DNA of 26,161 nucleotides, taken from contig WQRN01000014.1 of NCBI GenBank assembly GCA_009786715.1, positions 1-26,161 of the forward strand, in the 5' to 3' direction. The position numbers and the translations under genes are program-made. The notes beneath the pieces were generated by a model. It did not search any database. It was not told the origin of the DNA and saw only the letters and a list, made by a program, of their open reading frames with translations. Positions 1-6,875 of this stretch are shown piece after piece; position 1 is the stretch's first letter, and every line of letters begins with the position of its first letter. The stretch comes from Treponema sp. Lineage in GTDB: Bacteria > Spirochaetota > Spirochaetia > Treponematales > Breznakiellaceae.

Positions 1-2
1 CA

Positions 3-317
3 GAGCCTGAAGAAATCGGAAGAACTTTAGGAACCGCGTCGGTATTCGACACCTACTCAATGAACCCTGCGCCGCAGAAAATATCAAAAGAAGACGCGTC
101 CAACATTTTGGGCGGACACTGCACATTATTTTCAGAAGTTATCTACGCCGGAAAAATCGCGGAGTACATGCTCTTTCCGCGGTTATGCGCCTTAGCGGAA
201 GCCGTATGGACTCCCGAGAAAGACAAAGACTTTGAAGATTTTTCCAAACGCCTTACAGTACACAGAAAACGCTTAGATTCATTAGATGTAAACCAATATC
301 GGGGAAAACTAAAATAA
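3..317 (+). CDS. Beta-N-acetylhexosaminidase (GH20), C-terminal part
   Basis: The frame is open from the first bases of the window, so this is the end of a longer gene and the internal ATG at 60 is not its start. The translation carries the C-terminal GH20 pattern: a segment ending in YSMNPAP, then ILGGHCTLFSEVI, then YMLFPRLCALAEAVWTP. In the family these correspond to the end of the TIM barrel, the GGQxxLWxE strand and the 'PR.AlaE.aW' helix. GH20 enzymes remove terminal GlcNAc or GalNAc from chitin oligomers, glycans or muropeptides. Here Q is H and the usual Trp is Phe in the GG-x-LW-E motif, which may alter the substrate pocket. The gene converges with the glucosaminidase lipoprotein nine bases away. 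The family call is fairly sure; the substrate is unknown. Confidence 0.82.
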   Translation, partial: EPEEIGRTLGTASVFDTYSMNPAPQKISKEDASNILGGHCTLFSEVIYAGKIAEYMLFPRLCALAEAVWTPEKDKDFEDFSKRLTVHRKRLDSLDVNQYRGKLK

Positions 318-326
318 TTTTTTTAG

Positions 327-941
327 TTAAAACGAGAAATCAAATAATCGCTGCAATATCCCGTTAATTTTAACCGCGTATTGTCTATCGGCTGCCCATG
401 TGCCGGCAAGCCCTTCGATACCGGGGCTTGAACCCCTGCGTACATACCTGAAACGCGGATCGACATTTTCACCTTTTAATGGCTCTTCGCTGGCATACGC
501 TTTTAAATGTTGAATTTGCGCGCGTACGCCGATTCGCGGCTCTGGAAACGACAATCCCGGCTCTCCGCCGCCGACCGCTCCAAGTCCGCAGAAATTATAC
601 TGCTGCGGTTTTACATCTCCGCCGAAACGCAGAAAACCTGTCTCAAGGCACATTTGCGCGAAAGCGACATCGTGATTAACCCCTTCAAAAGCGGCTTCTT
701 CAACATAAAAACCGGTGAGCGAATGCGCGAAACTTTTATCCGTATTCGGATTGTTTTGCAAAAGAAAAAGAGCCATTTTTTCAGCGCTGACATTCCCCTT
801 CCCCATGATATTAGCAGGCGGTTCTGGTTTTTCGATTATTATATCGGGTACTGTATCAGGTATTTTACCAAGCCCGGAGCAGGAAATAACAAACGACAAC
901 AGGCAGGAAACGGCTAATAATAGCAAAAAAAGCTTTTTCAT
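327..941 (-). CDS. Lipoprotein with glucosaminidase (lysozyme-like) domain
   Basis: A 204-aa protein with a lipoprotein signal: Lys-Lys, a hydrophobic core, then VISC with Cys21 as the likely lipidated residue. Spirochaete lipoboxes are known to be loose, which fits. After a Pro-rich linker (about residues 28-45), residues 80-160 match the glucosaminidase/flagellar FlgJ-type fold: MCLETG with probable catalytic Glu100, then a YNFCGLGAV segment like the family's 'YNxFGIK', and a later helix QIQHLKAY. Such enzymes cleave the glycan strand of peptidoglycan, so a role in wall remodelling at the inner face of the outer membrane or on the periplasmic side is likely. No strong Shine-Dalgarno is seen before the ATG at 941. 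The domain is fairly clear; the exact cleavage is not. Confidence 0.75.
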   Translation of the reverse strand: MKKLFLLLLAVSCLLSFVISCSGLGKIPDTVPDIIIEKPEPPANIMGKGNVSAEKMALFLLQNNPNTDKSFAHSLTGFYVEEAAFEGVNHDVAFAQMCLETGFLRFGGDVKPQQYNFCGLGAVGGGEPGLSFPEPRIGVRAQIQHLKAYASEEPLKGENVDPRFRYVRRGSSPGIEGLAGTWAADRQYAVKINGILQRLFDFSF

Positions 942-969
942 ACTTGATTATCGGTAAAAAAAGACGAAA

Positions 970-1046
970 GGTGTCAGTCACCTACGCTACTAATAGCGTG
1001 GCTAAAAATTTTTAAGACACCATATATAGCGTAGGTGACTGACACC
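970..1046. repeat. Inverted-repeat element with 20-bp perfect arms (REP-like)
   Basis: Arms at 970-989 and 1027-1046 are perfect 20-bp inverted copies beginning GGTGTCAGTCACC and ending GACACC. The 37-base spacer holds a 12-bp palindrome (TAAAAATTTTTA, 1003-1014). The element lies between the divergent lipoprotein and radC genes. Short palindromes with a GTGTCAGTCAC core resemble those scattered by REP-associated tyrosine transposases, but no such transposase is present here. The mobile-repeat identity is inference; the palindrome itself is directly visible. Confidence 0.7.
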
Positions 1047-1100
1047 AAATTGTTTTCAATTTCGGTCAAGCTTTTCGGCACTCTCGCCCCATATATATAC

Positions 1101-1769
1101 ATGAAAACATTTAAAGATATGCCGCACGAGATGCGGCCGCGTGAAAAACTGCTGGTCAGCGGGCCGGGTTGCCTCTCCGACAGTGAGCTTCTCGCAATTA
1201 TCCTGAATACCGGCGTTCGGGGGAAAAACGTGAAAACGCTCGCGAATGATCTGTGCAAGTATTTGGACAGAAACAATGATATTCCATCGGTAAAAGAGAT
1301 ATCGCTGCTGCACGGACTTGGACAATCTAAGGCATGCACAGTCGCGGCAATGCTGGAATTCGGAAGGAGACGTTATGGTTCGTTTCAGGCGCGGATCAAG
1401 CATCCTTCCGATATTTACACGCTTGTTCGCCATTATGCCGACCGTAAACAGGAGAGGTTTATAAGCCTTTCCTTAAACGGCGCGCACGAGGTTCTAGCGG
1501 TGCGCATTGTTACAATCGGCCTTGTTAATAAAACAATCATCCATCCGCGCGAAGTTTTCGCGGATCTTATCCAGGACAGAGCCGCCGCTTTCTGCGTTGC
1601 ACATAACCATCCGTCCGGCCTGTTGGAAAGTTCTCCGGAAGACGATGAAATAACAGAGCGGCTTCAATCCGCTTCGCGCATCATCGGGCTTCATTTTGTG
1701 GATCACATCATATTTTCTGAGAAATCATGGTGGAGTTTCCGGGAAAACGGCAAGCTTACGGAAGGTTGA
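1101..1769 (+). CDS. radC: RadC/JAB-domain protein
   Basis: A 222-aa protein of normal RadC length. The N-terminal part has the family's PREKL and LSDSELLAIILNTG segments, then a helix-hairpin-helix (LLHGLGQSKA, about residues 72-81). The C-terminal JAB/MPN domain has the metal-binding pattern H168-N-H170-P-S-G followed by Asp181. RadC was long linked to DNA repair, but its biochemical role is unresolved; the JAMM residues suggest a metal-dependent activity. I chose ATG 1101 because the protein then begins MKTFKDMP, like other RadC proteins. A GTG at 1035 is in frame but lies inside the inverted repeat and gives an unlikely extra N-terminus. No good Shine-Dalgarno precedes 1101. The last bases overlap a longer but unlikely start of the next gene. 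Confidence 0.93.
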   Translation: MKTFKDMPHEMRPREKLLVSGPGCLSDSELLAIILNTGVRGKNVKTLANDLCKYLDRNNDIPSVKEISLLHGLGQSKACTVAAMLEFGRRRYGSFQARIKHPSDIYTLVRHYADRKQERFISLSLNGAHEVLAVRIVTIGLVNKTIIHPREVFADLIQDRAAAFCVAHNHPSGLLESSPEDDEITERLQSASRIIGLHFVDHIIFSEKSWWSFRENGKLTEG

Positions 1770-1795
1770 ATGATTATTATATATGCCATTATAAT
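1766..1795 (+). promoter_or_regulatory. Sigma70-like promoter for the PEGA protein, likely leaderless
   Basis: TTGAAT at 1766-1771 and TATAAT at 1790-1795 are separated by 18 bases. The ATG of the next gene is at 1802, only six bases after the -10 box, so transcription would begin at or next to the start codon. No Shine-Dalgarno is present. The promoter overlaps the last codons of radC. Confidence 0.55.
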
Positions 1796-1801
1796 AAATA
1801 T

Positions 1802-3358
1802 ATGCGTAAAGCGCGCTTTGCTTTTATATTTTTTTTCGCTCTCATTCCATTTGCTCCCCTGCTTTGGGCAAATGACAGAGACAAGATTGAAGATGTCGCC
1901 GGCAAAGGCCTTGAAATACAATCAAATCCCTCAGGAGCCAGAGTCTTTATAAACGGCGTGGAATACGGTCTTACGCCGATTTACATTGATAACTTGCAGC
2001 CCGGAAAATACGGAATTGAACTTCATAAGGACGAATACGAGATTCATACAATCACTGTTATTCTGCGTGAAGACAGCCGCCTGATAATTACCGCAGAAAT
2101 GGAATCGGCGCGCGGATTGGCGTATGTTTCCATACAGAAAGCGCCGAACAGTCCTGAGGATCTTCCTTTTATCCCAGAACTTTTTACAGTTACACACGAT
2201 AATTCATTCGTATCAGTGCCGCTCTCTTATGATAATAAAGCGGTTTTAAACCTGGCTTCAAACAGACATCACGCAATCAGAGCGAGAGCCTTTGGATGGG
2301 AAGATGAAACTATTACATTATTCGTGAACTCTCAGAATCCTGCCGAAGCTGCTATCACAATGAAACCTGCGGTCTTTAATATGGAAAACGCGTCTGTAAG
2401 CCGAAAGCGCTTTAATCCGATGAATCCCCACAGCCTCGGCGAGGTTGATTACCGCTTTGAAGTTTCAACTCACGGTCAAGGCACAATTACCATTTTCGAT
2501 TTAAACGGAAACGCGGTTTATAAAAAACATCTTGAACCATTTGATACATGGATTCAGCAGACAACATGGAACGGCAGAGACATTTCCGGCAATCTTCTTC
2601 CTCAGGGTTTTTATACTGCCGAGATAGAAGCGAAAGACGCGTCAGGAGAAATACACGCGTTAAATTTTGAAACGGAAATTAATTATTCGATCAGCATATT
2701 TCCGCTGTCTCTTGAAAACATGTCAGGCGGATTAACATTTGTTCTTATGCCGCATACTCTTCCTGAGGGAAGTTATCAATTTAACGCGGGAGTTATTTTC
2801 GGCTCATTCGGCTTTCCATTCAAAATTAATATGAGAATTTCACCTTTTAATAAATTTGAAATAACAACAGTTTTTAATATAAACGCGGATAAAACGCAGG
2901 CAGGATGGGGTATTTCAGGCTCAGCAAAATATAATTTTCTGGACGGCGGCGATTTTCCTCTTGCGTTATCTGCAAGTATATCCTACGCATGGGCAAGTAA
3001 CGCAGGCGAATATATGCTAAGCCCCGGAAAAGGCGTCGGCATTCACGTTCCTCTCTCTCTTGAGAAAGAGAATTTTTCCGTGATTTTCTGCCCTTCGGTA
3101 TTTTGGCGCGGTCCTGAGGGGATTGTTCCCGATTTACTGCTTGGCGCGGGCGTTCTCTACCGGGGGAGCTGGATAACATGCGGTATTTCAGCGCGCGGCG
3201 AAATAAATTTTACAGAAAATAAATTCCGACTTCTGGCGGGGATTGAAGGGCATCTAATCCTTCCTCCGTCTAACTTTATTATTACGCTTCACAGCGGAAT
3301 AATATCAGCAGCGGATATCGGCTGGTACGCGGGAATGGGAATAGGATTTATTTACTAG
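1802..3358 (+). CDS. Exported PEGA-domain protein with FlgD-like module and barrel-like C-terminus
   Basis: 518 aa from ATG 1802, chosen because it starts a clean signal peptide (residues 1-23, ending LLWA); an upstream in-frame ATG at 1727 would bury this signal. Residues about 37-85 form a PEGA domain (IQSNPSGARVFING, LTP, LQPGKYGIEL), a small beta domain common in surface and wall proteins. Around residues 215-285 there is a FlgD-Ig-like module (ITIFDLNGNAVYK, WNGRDISGNLLPQGFYTAEI). The rest alternates hydrophobic and polar strands rich in Gly and aromatic residues and ends GMGIGFIY, like an outer-membrane barrel with a terminal aromatic. I infer an outer-membrane or periplasmic surface protein; no enzyme motif is seen. 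It converges on the htrA-like gene with three bases between. Confidence 0.7.
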   Translation: MRKARFAFIFFFALIPFAPLLWANDRDKIEDVAGKGLEIQSNPSGARVFINGVEYGLTPIYIDNLQPGKYGIELHKDEYEIHTITVILREDSRLIITAEMESARGLAYVSIQKAPNSPEDLPFIPELFTVTHDNSFVSVPLSYDNKAVLNLASNRHHAIRARAFGWEDETITLFVNSQNPAEAAITMKPAVFNMENASVSRKRFNPMNPHSLGEVDYRFEVSTHGQGTITIFDLNGNAVYKKHLEPFDTWIQQTTWNGRDISGNLLPQGFYTAEIEAKDASGEIHALNFETEINYSISIFPLSLENMSGGLTFVLMPHTLPEGSYQFNAGVIFGSFGFPFKINMRISPFNKFEITTVFNINADKTQAGWGISGSAKYNFLDGGDFPLALSASISYAWASNAGEYMLSPGKGVGIHVPLSLEKENFSVIFCPSVFWRGPEGIVPDLLLGAGVLYRGSWITCGISARGEINFTENKFRLLAGIEGHLILPPSNFIITLHSGIISAADIGWYAGMGIGFIY

Positions 3359-3361
3359 CGG

Positions 3362-4591
3362 TTAATTCATCACCTCTTCGCGATCCGCTAATGTTATCTG
3401 CAATACAGATGTCTGACCGCCGCGGATAATCTCGACATTAACCGTGTCTCCTGGTTTACAGGCTTCCAGAGACGCGTAAAGGTCCGCGAGCGTGCTTGTT
3501 TTTAAACCGTTTACAGAAGTAATAATGTCTCCGCCAAGGTAAATTACGCTTCGTCCGTACTGTACAGGATCGGAACCCTGTCTAAGACCGGCTTTATCGG
3601 CAAGGCCGCCCTTACGCGTGCGGGAAACCAGAAGCCCTGAATCAACAGGAAGTTTCGCATAACGAACAAGGCTCGGGAAAAGCTGAACAACAGTAGCGTC
3701 AATCCAGCCGCGGCGCACTTTTCCAAACTGCATAATTTCATTAACAACGCGCCTTGCGGTATTAACAGGAACCGCGAAACCAATGCCGACAGAGCCTCCG
3801 GACGGCGAATAGATCATCGTATTGATCCCTATCATCCTGCCCTGGGTATCCAAAAGCGGTCCGCCCGAATTGCCGGGATTAATCGACGCGTCGGTTTGAA
3901 TCATATCGCGTATGATGCGGTTTCTTGAAGTTTGAATCGGCCGTCCGAGACCGGAAACAATCCCGACCGTTAAAGTGCGTTCAAGAGCAAACGGATTACC
4001 GATTGCCAAAACTTTCTGCCCGACTCTTAAGCCTTCGGAATCGCCGTAATTAATAGTTTGCAAAACCATCCCCGAAGGAGGATCGAATTTTAAAACCGCA
4101 ATATCGTTTTCGGGGTCTACCCCGACAACAGAACCTTCATACTGAGACCCATCAGCCAAATTGATAAAAACCCTATGCGCGTTTTGAATCACATGATTAT
4201 TAGTTAAAATGTATCCCCTTCTATCAATAATCGACCCCGACCCGGAACTGCCTTCCTGCGGAACCGGCTCTAAAAACCAGTTAATCGCCATAGTTTCTGT
4301 AGTTATATTTACGACCGCAGAATTCAATTTCTCATAAATAGCAATATTAACCCGCTCATCTTCCGAATACTGCGCCAAATCATCGGAAGTATTAAAAATC
4401 ATATAGTCCGATTGTATCAGTTTGAATTCATTACTCTTTTCTTCAGTCTCCTGCATGAGAGCAGCGTCAGAAACAGCTTGAGATTTTACAACCATTGGTT
4501 TTATTAAACCGAACCCTACAGTAAAAAGAATAACAATTACTGCACTTAGCAATGAAAAGAAAAGCACCTGCCCACGGCTATACAACCTCAC
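3362..4591 (-). CDS. Membrane-anchored HtrA/DegP-type serine protease with one PDZ domain
   Basis: 409 aa. Residues 9-30 form an uncleaved-looking transmembrane anchor, so the protease domain sits in the periplasm. The trypsin-like triad is visible: His133 in LTNNHVI, Asp163 in ENDIAVLK and Ser242 in NPGNSGGPLL. A single PDZ domain follows (about residues 305-400, with GGDIITSVNG and LADLYASLEACKPGD). HtrA proteases degrade or refold damaged envelope proteins. The start is GTG at 4591, well supported by an AAGGAG five bases upstream. That ribosome site abuts the left arm of the long hairpin at 4602-4726, so the hairpin may affect its expression. One PDZ and a membrane anchor resemble DegS-like or Gram-positive HtrA forms more than DegP, so I give no specific symbol. 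Confidence 0.92.
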   Translation of the reverse strand: MRLYSRGQVLFFSLLSAVIVILFTVGFGLIKPMVVKSQAVSDAALMQETEEKSNEFKLIQSDYMIFNTSDDLAQYSEDERVNIAIYEKLNSAVVNITTETMAINWFLEPVPQEGSSGSGSIIDRRGYILTNNHVIQNAHRVFINLADGSQYEGSVVGVDPENDIAVLKFDPPSGMVLQTINYGDSEGLRVGQKVLAIGNPFALERTLTVGIVSGLGRPIQTSRNRIIRDMIQTDASINPGNSGGPLLDTQGRMIGINTMIYSPSGGSVGIGFAVPVNTARRVVNEIMQFGKVRRGWIDATVVQLFPSLVRYAKLPVDSGLLVSRTRKGGLADKAGLRQGSDPVQYGRSVIYLGGDIITSVNGLKTSTLADLYASLEACKPGDTVNVEIIRGGQTSVLQITLADREEVMN

Positions 4592-4601
4592 AATAACTCC
4601 T

Positions 4602-4726
4602 TCATAAATGTATGCACGATAAGCTCCGGCGGGGTGTCGGTGGCAAAGTGTCGTTCGTGCCGTGCACGGACGGCACTTTGGCAGCCGACAGGACCCCCTG
4701 CAATATATCTAGGCATACATTTATGA
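4602..4726. repeat. Long GC-rich hairpin element in divergent intergenic region
   Basis: Outer arms of 14 bp (4602-4615 and 4713-4726) pair perfectly. Inside, 4631-4644 pairs with 4680-4697 with a few bulges. The core 4645-4660 pairs with 4664-4679 around a three-base loop. In the core stem the two non-Watson-Crick positions (4651/4673 and 4655/4669) are both U-G in a plus-strand RNA but A-C on the minus strand, which favours a plus-strand RNA structure. The inner part is GC-rich within AT-rich flanks. It could be a mobile palindromic repeat, a structured leader or a small RNA; I cannot decide from one copy. Confidence 0.68.
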
Positions 4727-4765
4727 CATTCATTATACAGATAATTTGCCGATAATAGAAGAGTT

Positions 4766-6115
4766 ATGCCTGTAATATTAGCGATTTTCTTAGTAATAAT
4801 TAATATTTCCGCAGTTTTTGGCTTTGATCTGCCGGTATCACGAATATCCGATGATTCCTTATTAAGAAACAGGATGAAAGAGGCGTGGTTAACAGAGGCG
4901 CCGGGCAGGGTGCTTTCGCAAAGAGCCAGAAATGAGGTTTTAGAGAACGGCGAGAGGGTTTTGGTCAGCGCGATTGAAGGCAGGGAAGAATTTATGGTGC
5001 TTTTCTCGCGCGAATTGATACGAGGAACCAGTATTGAGAACCGCAGAGCGACAAGGGAGTTTCCGGGATGGGCTCAAGGCTCCTGGATGATAACCCGGCG
5101 TAAGGATACAGGAGCAGGTACGCTTATCAGGTTTTTTCCAAGAAGCGATCAGAATACGCATATTCAATTTAGACCGTTCGACAGGGAAAAAAGCCTTATG
5201 GATGTTGTTATTTACGGCGCTCATGTCTCCAGATCGATACCTGTCGCGGCGCCTTTCGAGCGGCTGTATACAATGCAGCTGAAAGACATCCTGAGCCTCG
5301 TTGAAAACAAACTTCCCCTGCGCTACTTAGAACCCGATCCTCTGAATTACAGAGACAGCCGAAGGATGATAGAACAGATTCGAAAAAATCTCGGCGATTT
5401 GCGCTTTGCCGATGACGGCGCAATTGATGAAAACGGAAATTATGTTTTTATTGAAACATTGCGCCCTCAAAACCCGAACCGCGCCGGTCTTAACTGCTCG
5501 GGTTTTTCCAAATGGCTGATAGACGGCTTACTGCGCCCGGTTACCGGCAACAGACTTGCGATTGAGCCTTTAAAAGCACCGTTCGGCGAGCGGGGTTCAT
5601 CTTTCACAATTAATTGGGAAGAAAGACGCGATGTATTTTTCGGCCTTGACTGGATCAGGAATCTCGCGGCGCGGGCAAATGAAACTCTCCGCTCGGCTTC
5701 TTACCGCGAGCTTGCGGAATTCGAGGTGCGCGAAAATAATTTTTCCAGTTTGGTAGTCAACGAAAACAGAACTTTTGTTATCCATTCTTATCCGGGTTTT
5801 ATGCCCGAAGCAGGATACGAAATACACGGGCTTCATCCGCTTCTCTACACTCTCGCTATTGATGAACCTTACAGTTTCTATCTTGCGGCAATAAGCACAG
5901 AAATCAGCACGCCTTCATCGCTGAGAGGTACGCCGAGGCTTCGCCAGTATTACCATATCGCAGCCATTGTTCCTTATTTTGACGAGTATGGCAATTTCAA
6001 GATTGCTGTGTTTGAGAGCGCGGCGGAAACATCATTTGGAGCGCTGCGCGGCAGATACCCCGGGCATCATATCAATCTTGTAAAAATACCGGTGTCGGCA
6101 GAGTTTAATCCCTAA
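4766..6115 (+). CDS. Exported protein with NlpC/P60-like (papain-fold) features
   Basis: 449 aa with an N-terminal hydrophobic signal (residues 1-19), which supports ATG 4766. I do not recognise the family with certainty. Residues 240-255 read LNCSGFSKWLIDG, like the nucleophile helix of NlpC/P60 peptidases (usually DCSGF), with Cys244 as candidate nucleophile. YYHIAAIV near residue 397 (His397), followed by a strand and a Gly turn, matches the position of the catalytic His. The N-terminal 230 residues have no recognised domain. If the reading is right it would be a periplasmic cysteine hydrolase acting on peptidoglycan peptides, in keeping with wall enzymes nearby. GAAGAG stands only two bases before the ATG, too close for a normal Shine-Dalgarno; GATAAT at 4751-4756 could be a -10 box. 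Confidence 0.55.
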   Translation: MPVILAIFLVIINISAVFGFDLPVSRISDDSLLRNRMKEAWLTEAPGRVLSQRARNEVLENGERVLVSAIEGREEFMVLFSRELIRGTSIENRRATREFPGWAQGSWMITRRKDTGAGTLIRFFPRSDQNTHIQFRPFDREKSLMDVVIYGAHVSRSIPVAAPFERLYTMQLKDILSLVENKLPLRYLEPDPLNYRDSRRMIEQIRKNLGDLRFADDGAIDENGNYVFIETLRPQNPNRAGLNCSGFSKWLIDGLLRPVTGNRLAIEPLKAPFGERGSSFTINWEERRDVFFGLDWIRNLAARANETLRSASYRELAEFEVRENNFSSLVVNENRTFVIHSYPGFMPEAGYEIHGLHPLLYTLAIDEPYSFYLAAISTEISTPSSLRGTPRLRQYYHIAAIVPYFDEYGNFKIAVFESAAETSFGALRGRYPGHHINLVKIPVSAEFNP

Positions 6116-6144
6116 AAATAGTAGAAACAAATTTAAATAATCTG

Positions 6145-6150
6145 TATAAT
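6145..6150 (+). promoter_or_regulatory. Consensus -10 box close to the HAD start codon
   Basis: TATAAT is seven bases before the ATG at 6158 and no Shine-Dalgarno lies between. The -35 region is poor. If used, the transcript would begin at or near the start codon. Confidence 0.4.
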
Positions 6151-6157
6151 TCACCTC

Positions 6158-6841
6158 ATGCGAGACGGGATCAAGGGTATAGCGTTCGACCTCGATGGGA
6201 CTCTTTATCCTAATTATCGGCTCAACCTGCGGCTTGTTCCTTTTATACTGAAAGAATGGCGCATGCTGGCTGCTTTCGGAAAGGCAAGGAACATTATCCG
6301 AAATGAACAGAGAAAAAGTCCGCCTTGCCGTGAGTGCTTTTATGAGCATCAGGCCGATATTACGGCGCAAATATTAAAGGTTCCGGCAGGGCCTTTAAAA
6401 ATTAAAATTGACAACCGGATATATAAAGGCTGGGAACCTCTGTTTAAAAAAATCAAACTGTATAAACATGTGATTGAAACTCTGGAAGGTTTAAAGAAAG
6501 CCGGCTTCAAACTGGGGCTTTTATCGGATTTTCCGCCTGAAACAAAGCTGGAATATCTTAAGATTTCCGGATATTGGGACGCGGTTCATTGCTCTGAAAA
6601 TTCAGGAGCGCTGAAGCCTCATCCATTGTCTTTTACAGAACTGGCAGGCGCGATGGCTTTGCCCGCGCAGTGCATTATGTATGTCGGAAACAGCCATACT
6701 TACGATGTTGCGGGAGCGGCAAGCGCCGGAATGAAGACAGCATGGATCAAAAGCAGGTTTGTTTCCGCGGAAAAAAAAGAGCCAAAACCTGACTTTTTCT
6801 TCCATAGCTATCGCCAATTATATGATTTTATGATAAAATAA
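6158..6841 (+). CDS. HAD-superfamily hydrolase (phosphoglycolate phosphatase/YjjG-like)
   Basis: 227 aa with all four HAD motifs: motif I FDLDGT (nucleophile Asp11 and acid/base Asp13), motif II Ser123 in LLSDF, motif III Lys153 in LKPHP, and motif IV VGNSHTYDVAGA with Asp183. The usual GD of motif IV is GN here (Asn178), though the second acidic residue is kept. The helical cap between motifs I and II (residues 20-110) identifies subfamily I. Such enzymes dephosphorylate small phosphate esters in the cytoplasm; the substrate cannot be read from sequence. The gene lies 42 bases after the NlpC-like gene and 34 before the SpiroCoCo gene, so co-transcription is possible. Confidence 0.88.
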   Translation: MRDGIKGIAFDLDGTLYPNYRLNLRLVPFILKEWRMLAAFGKARNIIRNEQRKSPPCRECFYEHQADITAQILKVPAGPLKIKIDNRIYKGWEPLFKKIKLYKHVIETLEGLKKAGFKLGLLSDFPPETKLEYLKISGYWDAVHCSENSGALKPHPLSFTELAGAMALPAQCIMYVGNSHTYDVAGAASAGMKTAWIKSRFVSAEKKEPKPDFFFHSYRQLYDFMIK

Positions 6842-6862
6842 CTGGACTTATTATTCGGGGGG

Positions 6863-6868
6863 GATAAT
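6863..6868 (+). promoter_or_regulatory. Possible -10 box next to a G7 tract before SpiroCoCo
   Basis: GATAAT sits seven bases before the ATG at 6876 and shares its first base with a run of seven G (6857-6863). No Shine-Dalgarno is at a normal distance. The G run could in principle vary in length and change promoter spacing, as poly-G tracts do upstream of some tpr genes of Treponema pallidum. No clear -35 is seen. Confidence 0.3.
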
Positions 6869-6875
6869 AATACTG

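Noticed and set aside
507..917. 136-aa plus-strand frame over the glucosaminidase lipoprotein
   Set aside because: Antisense to a gene with a clear signal peptide and domain; no family resemblance.
1035..1100. Upstream GTG start for radC
   Set aside because: Lies in the inverted repeat and adds residues not seen in RadC; ATG 1101 gives the usual N-terminus.
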